Shown piece after piece: positions 63,543 to 64,000 of a stretch of 64,000 nt of DNA. The stretch lies in contig NZ_FVZL01000006.1 of NCBI RefSeq assembly GCF_900168295.1, positions 62,001 through 126,000 of the forward strand. Direction: 5' to 3'. The stretch is from Arthrobacter sp. P2b (lineage in GTDB: Bacteria; Actinomycetota; Actinomycetes; Actinomycetales; Micrococcaceae). The notes beneath the pieces were generated by a model. The model did not search any database, was not told the origin of the DNA, and saw nothing but the letters and a program-made list of their open reading frames with translations. Both the position numbers and the translations under genes were made by a program. Numbering within the stretch: the first letter of the stretch is position 1; every line of letters starts with the position of its first letter.

Positions 63543-64000
63543 GTGAGCACAACACCTACCCGCGTCTTCGTGGCCCGCCTGCTGGGCCTCGACGTCTTCG
63601 ACCCGCTGGGCGACCGGCTGGGCCGGCTGCGCGATGTTGTTGTGCTGTCCCGCGGAACCCAGGGCGCGCCCCACGTGGTGGGCATCGTGGTGGAAGTACC
63701 GGGAAAAAAGCGCGTCTTTGTGCCCATGACACGCATCACCTCCATCGACCAGACCCAGATCATTTGCACGGGGCTGGTCAATTTGCGCCGTTTCGAGCAG
63801 CGCGGCGCGGAGACGCTGGTGGTGGCCGAGATGTTCGACCGCCGCGTGACGCTGCGGGACGGCAGCGGTGACGCCACCATCGAAGACATCGCCATGGACC
63901 AGACACGCTCCCGCGACTGGTTCGTCAGCAAGCTGTTCGTCCGCCGTGGCCATTCCCTCTCTCCCCTCAGCCGGCTGCGCCGCAACGAAACCCTGATCAT
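63543..64000 (+). CDS. PRC-barrel protein, probably MgtE-N/CBS type (cut by window end)
   Basis: 152 codons from GTG 63543 are visible with no stop, so the gene continues past the window. The product begins VSTTPTRVFVARLLGLDVFD and continues LGDRLGRLRDVVVLSRG, then VVGIVVEVPGKKRVFVPMTRI and a second repeat around MFDRRVTLRDGSGDATIEDIAMDQTRSRDWFVSKLFVRR. This is a PRC-barrel pair, as found at the front of actinobacterial proteins that also hold an MgtE N-terminal domain and CBS repeats. These are thought to sense rather than transport magnesium. The identity of the missing part is inferred. Confidence 0.75.
   Translation, partial: MSTTPTRVFVARLLGLDVFDPLGDRLGRLRDVVVLSRGTQGAPHVVGIVVEVPGKKRVFVPMTRITSIDQTQIICTGLVNLRRFEQRGAETLVVAEMFDRRVTLRDGSGDATIEDIAMDQTRSRDWFVSKLFVRRGHSLSPLSRLRRNETLI

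Overview
The window is GC-rich chromosomal DNA from an actinobacterium, most likely a member of the Micrococcaceae close to Arthrobacter/Pseudarthrobacter. The evidence is the density of GTG and TTG starts, the AdnAB and UvrD2 repair helicases, the coproporphyrin-dependent (HemQ-type) heme route, TANNNT -10 boxes sitting directly in front of start codons, and the gene families present. I see no integrase, insertion sequence, phage gene or CRISPR array. From memory, the order UPF0182 - PDZ/Lon protease - DUF2342 - uvrD2 - nudC - adnB - adnA - atl and then moeZ - tetR - DUF3107 - DEAD-box helicase resembles the Rv3193c-Rv3211 stretch of Mycobacterium tuberculosis, so much of this is an old actinobacterial backbone.

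Layout. 1-8 kb: a J-domain protein with an unassigned C-terminal domain, trmL, a sigK/rskA ECF sigma and anti-sigma pair, then leftward etfB-etfA-PIG-L deacetylase and an HtrA-type membrane protease. 8-11 kb: a secreted TPM-domain protein with a Gly-rich tail, followed by pspA; with HtrA this looks like an envelope-stress block. 11-14 kb: photolyase, a cytochrome b-like membrane protein, and two identical initiator tRNA genes, each with its own terminator. 14-33.5 kb: UPF0182 membrane protein, PDZ/Lon protease, DUF2342 protein, a YgjP-like metallopeptidase coupled to uvrD2, nudC, a phosphotransferase-fold protein, and the coupled atl-adnA-adnB operon facing a DnaQ-like exonuclease. This is a nucleic-acid repair and sanitation neighbourhood.

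33.5-36.3 kb: a polar amino-acid ABC importer. 36.4-49 kb: nearly the whole C5 heme pathway. A leftward array runs hemE, cgoX/hemY, a surface protein, hemQ, hemH/cpfC, hemC, hemD, hemB, an LLM flavoprotein and hemL, with hemA divergent from its head. 49-53 kb: moeZ, a TetR regulator, DUF3107, a small membrane protein and a pterin dehydratase. 52-55.4 kb: thiO-thiS-thiG under a TPP riboswitch, with thiE divergent. 55.4-64 kb: an RNB ribonuclease, a DEAD-box RNA helicase with a long leader, a solitary beta-class DNA methyltransferase, a PHP phosphoesterase, aminopeptidase P, a YflT-like stress protein, and the start of a PRC-barrel (probably MgtE/CBS) protein cut by the window edge.

The less ordinary signals are: three long near-perfect palindromes, all in gaps between converging genes; a dozen genes that look leaderless; interleaved divergent promoters at thiO/thiE and atl/exonuclease; a Pro/Ala-rich membrane-anchored protein and a flavoprotein inside the heme array; the J-domain protein whose C-terminus faintly resembles a NERD nuclease fold; and the orphan methyltransferase. 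No clear new multi-gene defence system is visible.
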